From Sipunculus nudus (Eukaryota; Annelida; Sipuncula; Golfingiida; Sipunculidae), in NCBI GenBank assembly GCA_026874595.1, contig JAPPUL010000082.1, positions 806,001 through 870,000 of the forward strand: a DNA stretch of 64,000 bases. Reading direction: 5' to 3'. Shown piece by piece: positions 59,764-64,000 of this stretch (its first letter is position 1; each line of letters opens with the position of its first letter). The notes under the pieces were generated by a model, which saw nothing but the letters and a program-made list of their open reading frames with translations, was not told the DNA's origin and made no database searches. The position numbers were made by a program, and so were the translations under genes.

Positions 59764-62500
59764 GGAACTAATAATCCGGGAGAATGGATTTCCTCAGGAG
59801 GCACATAAATTAATAAGACAAACAACGATAGTGCATGATGAGCCTGTAAAGTTGGGTATGCACAATGTGGGAGGGGAGTGGCGAGTTAAGGTAACAAGCG
59901 AGGAGGAGGAGCCGGGGCGAGGGTGTATACACTGCGGGACATGCGTAATAGAGTGTACCCATAACCTAGAAAGTCCGGGGATACCGTTTGGGGTATTTTG
60001 GATGGAAGAGGTATCGGTTGATCAATATGGGAATCCTGTTGAACTTGAGGGTAATGAGCCGGTTGTGATAGTAGATAAGATACTGCATATAAACCAGTCT
60101 GAGTGTTGTAACTGTAAAAAATGTGTAAAGGAGTGTCCCCGAGGTGCAATACAAATATACCCGGAGCGTGATTACAATTCGATAGGATGTGAGCTTACAG
60201 ATCACCAGGTTATAAATGATGCATTAAAGCGCAGTCGGTCTGTCCCGATGGTAAGTTCGGCCCATCATGGACAGCTTCCCTCTAAAATAAGAGGAGATTG
60301 GTTAATAGACGCAGCAGAAATACTAAGTCCGCAAAGAGACAATAAGCATGAGTATGCAGGAGATCTTAAGAATAGTTATTTGGGAAAAAGAGAAGCAAGG
60401 TTAAAGGTAAAAAGCCCAATATTTGACGTAAATCAAAGTTATGGTTCAAACAGTCACGAAGCCTTCCTGGCACGTATGATGGGAAGTATAAAGCTTGAGC
60501 GACCATTTTTCACAGGAGAGGGGTTCGTGCATCCGGACTTTGAATCGGGTTATAAATATAGTATAGTGCAATTTGGTTCAGGAGGTTATGGGCCATGGGT
60601 GAACTTGGATAAGTTTGCAGGGTTTAATATGAAGTATGGGCAGGATGCAAAGAAGGGGAAGGGCGGGCGCTTACAGGCGTCAAAGAACGATTATGAGATA
60701 GCGCTTTTAAGGTGCGTAGAAGCGTTAAAGACGCTAACGGCCCCCAACCCGCAGCATTTACAGTATTCAATAGAAGAGCTTCCAATGCGAGTTGAGACGC
60801 TACGGTCGGTGCTTGGGGAGGGAAAGTTAGTAGGAGCAGATGCGTACGGAACAGCATGGAACTACCCGGAAATAGTTGTAGCCTTAGCTCGGGCAGGGTT
60901 TGATTATATAACAATAAAAGGCGGGGACGGTTCAACGGGAGCGGCCCACGTAGTGGACATGCAAAACAGGGGATTAAACACAGTGTATTTGACGCACATA
61001 GCAGACATTGCGTTAAGGCGGGAGGGGTTAAGAAATACGGTATCGGTTATAGCGGAAGGGGGTATAGTAGATAGTTTTTCGGCCTTTTTGGTGCTGCTAG
61101 CGGGAGCCGATTTTGTAGGTATGGGGATGCGGCAGTTGCACCCACTTGGCTGTACATTGTGTAAGAGATGCCATACAGGACAATGCGCCTGGGGAATAAC
61201 CTCGCGTCGATACGGAGATAGAATAGATCCGGAGGAGGGAGCAGAGCAGATATACAAGATGAATAGCAGTTGGATATCGGATATGGAAGGGCTTGCAGCA
61301 GGGCTTGGAATGAGTAGTATAAATGACGTAGTGGGCTCGCGTAGATTTCGCTATCACGGGTCAGACCCGTTGCTATATGAAACATTTGGAACAGGAGAGC
61401 ATAAAAAGCAATTAAGTTCGATAAAGCAAGCAGATACAAACATAAGGTTATTTACGAGTCGAAATAAGATGTATGAAGATAATAAAGAAGAGCTTGAGGA
61501 GCTATTGTCAAATATAAAAGATAATGGAGTAAAAAAAGAGCTTAAAATCGATGTAGGAGTAGACAAGATAAACAGCTATATGTTAAATGTGCTAATGAAG
61601 AAGGCAGTAGAGCGTGGGGTAAAGAAGTTTGTGTTGGAGAATGTTGGTGGACAGAGGTTTATCGGGACAGGAGTAGAGTGTGAAGAGATAGATGTATACG
61701 GACTTAGTGGTAACAACTCATTTGCCTTTACAAGGGACGTAAAAATAAACACCTATCCGACAAAAGTTAATAAGACCAAAATACGCGGCAATGCGCAAGT
61801 TGCAATAGCCAACACATCAAATCCGAAGGAGATAAACATAGGAGGAGAGGTAAACGACTTATTTGCGTCTTATGCGATATCTGGGAAGTTTCGAGTAGCA
61901 AAAAGCGGTGGTGTAAGAAACTTGTTATTGTTTAAAGCGGGCTTACCTGAGGTATGGCAGGAGGTAGATCCTGGAAAATATATAGATTGGGAGAGGGGGG
62001 AGGTGTTGAATGAGTTAATAAGGCGTTATCAAAAGCGCTCAGCAAAGGTAGAGGAACTTGGTTGGGATAGGTACGTAGAGAGTTTTAAGAGGGATCTTGA
62101 CACACGTGTTCCGCCGATAGGGATATTTGGACTTGATGCTGGTAAGGGGATGGGCGATTACTTTATGGAGTATGCACAAGGAGGGATAGGGATATTGCTA
62201 AATATATTTGATCTTGAACATCCGATAGGCTATTATGCATGTAGTGGTATGAGTAGCGGAGTATGCTATATAAGGGGGGAAGTAGGAGAGAGTCGTCTTG
62301 GAACGGATGTTAGGATTTTGAAGGAGCTTACAAGTGCTGATGAGGATTTTCTTGAAAAAGAGATAGAAGATTTTGTAAATATATTTAGTAAAATGAATGT
62401 AGACGAAAAATATAATAAGCAGTTAAAAGAGTTTGGAAATAAGTTTAAGAGTGTCAAAGAGAAGGTATTAAAAGAGTTCATAAAGATAGTGCCGATTTAA
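59741..62500 (+). CDS. FMN-dependent glutamate synthase core with ferredoxin domain
   Basis: A 919-residue protein. Residues 62-72 and 122-132 (CIHCGTCVIEC and CCNCKKCVKEC) are two [4Fe-4S] sites. Residues about 190-560 form the FMN-binding synthase barrel with IKGGDGSTGAAHVVDMQN, IAEGGIVDSFSAFLVLLAGAD and the [3Fe-4S] site LGCTLCKRCHTGQCAWGI (Cys-x5-Cys-x4-Cys with one extra Cys). The rest is a diverged GXGXG-like domain around residues 600-760 (GGQRFIGTGV). It combines ammonia with 2-oxoglutarate. Compared with standard GltB, the barrel loops are altered, so a different acceptor cannot be excluded. It completes a three-gene unit with the flavoprotein and amidotransferase. Confidence 0.85.
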   Translation: MSGSKLPEELIIRENGFPQEAHKLIRQTTIVHDEPVKLGMHNVGGEWRVKVTSEEEEPGRGCIHCGTCVIECTHNLESPGIPFGVFWMEEVSVDQYGNPVELEGNEPVVIVDKILHINQSECCNCKKCVKECPRGAIQIYPERDYNSIGCELTDHQVINDALKRSRSVPMVSSAHHGQLPSKIRGDWLIDAAEILSPQRDNKHEYAGDLKNSYLGKREARLKVKSPIFDVNQSYGSNSHEAFLARMMGSIKLERPFFTGEGFVHPDFESGYKYSIVQFGSGGYGPWVNLDKFAGFNMKYGQDAKKGKGGRLQASKNDYEIALLRCVEALKTLTAPNPQHLQYSIEELPMRVETLRSVLGEGKLVGADAYGTAWNYPEIVVALARAGFDYITIKGGDGSTGAAHVVDMQNRGLNTVYLTHIADIALRREGLRNTVSVIAEGGIVDSFSAFLVLLAGADFVGMGMRQLHPLGCTLCKRCHTGQCAWGITSRRYGDRIDPEEGAEQIYKMNSSWISDMEGLAAGLGMSSINDVVGSRRFRYHGSDPLLYETFGTGEHKKQLSSIKQADTNIRLFTSRNKMYEDNKEELEELLSNIKDNGVKKELKIDVGVDKINSYMLNVLMKKAVERGVKKFVLENVGGQRFIGTGVECEEIDVYGLSGNNSFAFTRDVKINTYPTKVNKTKIRGNAQVAIANTSNPKEINIGGEVNDLFASYAISGKFRVAKSGGVRNLLLFKAGLPEVWQEVDPGKYIDWERGEVLNELIRRYQKRSAKVEELGWDRYVESFKRDLDTRVPPIGIFGLDAGKGMGDYFMEYAQGGIGILLNIFDLEHPIGYYACSGMSSGVCYIRGEVGESRLGTDVRILKELTSADEDFLEKEIEDFVNIFSKMNVDEKYNKQLKEFGNKFKSVKEKVLKEFIKIVPI

Positions 62501-62561
62501 GTAGAAAGGAAGCAGGAGTTATAAGGAAGGCTATAAAAGGGAAGATGCTATTAGGGGGTAA

Positions 62562-62589
62562 AAAGTTTCTTTACTAAAGTTTCTTTACT
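62562..62589 (+). repeat. 14-bp direct duplication after the glutamate synthase cluster
   Basis: Two tandem copies of AAAGTTTCTTTACT lie at 62562-62575 and 62576-62589. No hairpin forms. It is another small tandem duplication in a spacer of about 250 bases that otherwise holds only the leader of the following gene. Confidence 0.85.
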
Positions 62590-62749
62590 AAAGAATAGGA
62601 GGCTAAAAGTTAGCAACATATTATTATACAAGGACATCATGAACTTTAAAAAAAAGAGGGAATGGTTTTAGATAAAAGAGAGTTTATGTGTTTGTAGAAA
62701 GAAAGGATTAGCTAAAACAAAGTAGAATGTCCAAGAGGGTATAATTAAT

Positions 62750-64000
62750 ATGGAAAAGAAGGAAGGCCAAGCAAGCTCTCAAGAGGGGTGGGTTGGTATT
62801 GTCTATACATTGAGTATAGACATGATAAAGTCAACAGCGCTTGCGATGCGTCGTACAACGCAGGAGCAGAATTTATTTAATAGCTATTTGGTAAAACAGA
62901 TAGTTCCGCATCTAACCCATTTAAACTTAGAAGATGACATAACACAATTTACAGGAGATGGCTGGTTGGTGATGACAGATAAGGATTGGAAGGTTCCTGC
63001 CTTATGTTGCTTTGCCTATATCATGTCAAGGCGCTTTGAAAGTGAAATGAGTGAATATACAGGACTTGAGCTTGAAACGATCTCAAAGCTACGACTTGGA
63101 ATAAGTTCAGGACTTGATATGTCAGTAAAGCTTTTAGATGATACAAGGCACTGGGTAGGGGATAGTGCAAGAAGGAGCGTACGCTCTGCAAATTGTTGTT
63201 ATCCGAATGAGATATTAATTGACTACACAGTAATCTACAATTATTTTGATATAGTAAAAACAAAGCCTCTAGATATAGAAAAGCGTAAGGAAGAATTTCC
63301 TGGAATAAAGATGGAAGAGACCCCAGATTTGGTGATAATGGAAGACATGCAATATGATAACTGGAGATTGTTGGAACATCCAGAATGGCTAGTGTATACG
63401 TTAAATCAAGTGGGGCAGGTAGAAGAAGCAAGAAAGTTGGCAAGTGAGATATCAAGCTACCTATCAACGGAAGATGGACTTAGTAAAGAAGATAAAATAG
63501 AAAGATGGAACAAGCTAATATATAATTTAGATAGTTATCAAACGGCCTTAAACATGAAAGAAGAGATGGAAAGAGCGGGAGTTTTGCCAAATCTTGAAAC
63601 ATATAATAGATTGATGGAGAAGGCGCCATCAAATATGCTTACAATAAGACTAATGGATGAACTACTTCAGCGAGGACTTTCCCCAGAGCATGAGACATAT
63701 AACATATTGTTAAAACACATATCGACATTTAAGGAAGCAGAGAAACTACTTTCAGAGTGTTTAAAGCGCGGGTTAAATCCGAATATATCAAGTTATGAGA
63801 TATTAATAGAAAAAGCCGAGACGGGTTATATGGCAAGGAAAGCAATAAATATGCTAAAAGAAAGGAATTTGCGGCCAAGTTTTGCGATGTACGTAAAACA
63901 GCTTAGGCTAGCGGATGATTTTGACGAAGCAAAAGATATAATGCATGATATGGAAGAAGCTGGGATATTGCCAAATGCAGTAACTTATGCGTTGATGCTA
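62750..64000 (+). CDS. Class III nucleotide cyclase-like domain fused to pentatricopeptide-type repeats (partial)
   Basis: The frame opens at ATG 62750 (GAGGG ten bases upstream) and runs off the window after 417 codons. Residues about 14-170 align throughout with class III cyclases: SIDMIKST holds metal ligand Asp24, FTGDGWLV holds Asp70, LRLGISSG is the central strand, and VGDSARRSVRSANCCYPNEI matches GDxVNxAARLxSxAxPGEI with catalytic Arg145 kept but the transition-state Asn changed to Arg141. From residue 250, five consecutive 32-residue units and the start of a sixth follow the pentatricopeptide pattern: WNKLIYN...MERAGVLPN, TYNRLMEK...LLQRGLSPE, TYNILLKH...CLKRGLNPN, SYEILIEK...KERNLRPS and MYVKQLRL...MEEAGILPN. 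PPR repeats bind single-stranded RNA. The linker 171-249 is helical. No membrane segment, so cytosolic. Function not known. Confidence 0.85.
   Translation, partial: MEKKEGQASSQEGWVGIVYTLSIDMIKSTALAMRRTTQEQNLFNSYLVKQIVPHLTHLNLEDDITQFTGDGWLVMTDKDWKVPALCCFAYIMSRRFESEMSEYTGLELETISKLRLGISSGLDMSVKLLDDTRHWVGDSARRSVRSANCCYPNEILIDYTVIYNYFDIVKTKPLDIEKRKEEFPGIKMEETPDLVIMEDMQYDNWRLLEHPEWLVYTLNQVGQVEEARKLASEISSYLSTEDGLSKEDKIERWNKLIYNLDSYQTALNMKEEMERAGVLPNLETYNRLMEKAPSNMLTIRLMDELLQRGLSPEHETYNILLKHISTFKEAEKLLSECLKRGLNPNISSYEILIEKAETGYMARKAINMLKERNLRPSFAMYVKQLRLADDFDEAKDIMHDMEEAGILPNAVTYALML

Noticed and set aside
63021-63467. 148-codon minus-strand open frame
   Set aside because: It lies antisense to the cyclase-PPR gene, has no ribosome site and resembles no known protein; the plus-strand frame has clear domains.

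Overview
The window is chromosomal DNA from a low-GC (roughly one third GC) spirochaete. The best lineage marker is a flagellar sheath protein FlaA at 3933-5066. It is supported by a Maf/DUF115 motility protein, a bactofilin, a chemotaxis receptor, a dnaG-rpoD pair with a second RpoS-like sigma factor, and a sigma-54 regulator/kinase pair like those of other spirochaetes. I cannot name the genus. The gene set is a compact anaerobe-type housekeeping set. No prophage, insertion sequence or CRISPR array is visible.

Layout. 1-8.2 kb: uvrA tail, then speD, pyruvoyl arginine decarboxylase, speE and panD (three pyruvoyl enzymes in 2.5 kb), pgsA, flaA, an oppD-oppF pair without permeases, and agmatinase. 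Together speD, pdaD, speB and speE give arginine to agmatine to putrescine to spermidine. 8.4-12.8 kb: accessory stretch with a CxxC zinc protein, an unusual sigma-like factor overlapping an unknown gene, an exported HEAT-repeat protein and a polytopic membrane protein. 12.9-21.7 kb, minus strand: cobB/cbiA, recG, nadD, proA, bactofilin, groES and a chemotaxis receptor. 21.8-27.4 kb: argS, rhomboid protease, an exported protein and a PQQ-propeller protein. 27.4-33.6 kb, minus: rpoD, dnaG, maf and xseB. 33.9-39.5 kb: dksA, family-4 uracil-DNA glycosylase, an NtrC/NtrB pair and two membrane or exported unknowns. 39.5-53.5 kb, minus: bifunctional nuclease, miaA, yicC, TPR protein, surE, tRNA-Pro(GGG), a NAD-kinase-like gene, the purine operon purC-S-Q-L-F, an RpoS-like sigma factor and aroC. 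53.9-64 kb, plus: ECF sigma and anti-sigma, rpmG, a three-gene split glutamate synthase, and the start of a remarkable gene that runs off the end.

The most unusual item is that last gene (62750 to the window end). A class III nucleotide-cyclase-like domain is followed by at least five pentatricopeptide-type repeats, each exactly 32 residues long. PPR proteins are rare in bacteria and I know of no described cyclase-PPR fusion. A second theme is tandem duplication at every scale: 12-bp in-frame repeats inside RpoD, CobB, XseB and a histidine kinase; 13- to 15-bp purine-rich arrays in leaders; a 44-bp echo of the cobB tail; and a 231-bp duplication of the dnaG/rpoD junction. In the rpmG leader each 15-bp unit carries its own Shine-Dalgarno sequence and ATG, immediately downstream of a strong promoter.

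All positions and motifs were read by eye. Family names rest on recognised motifs, not on database searches.
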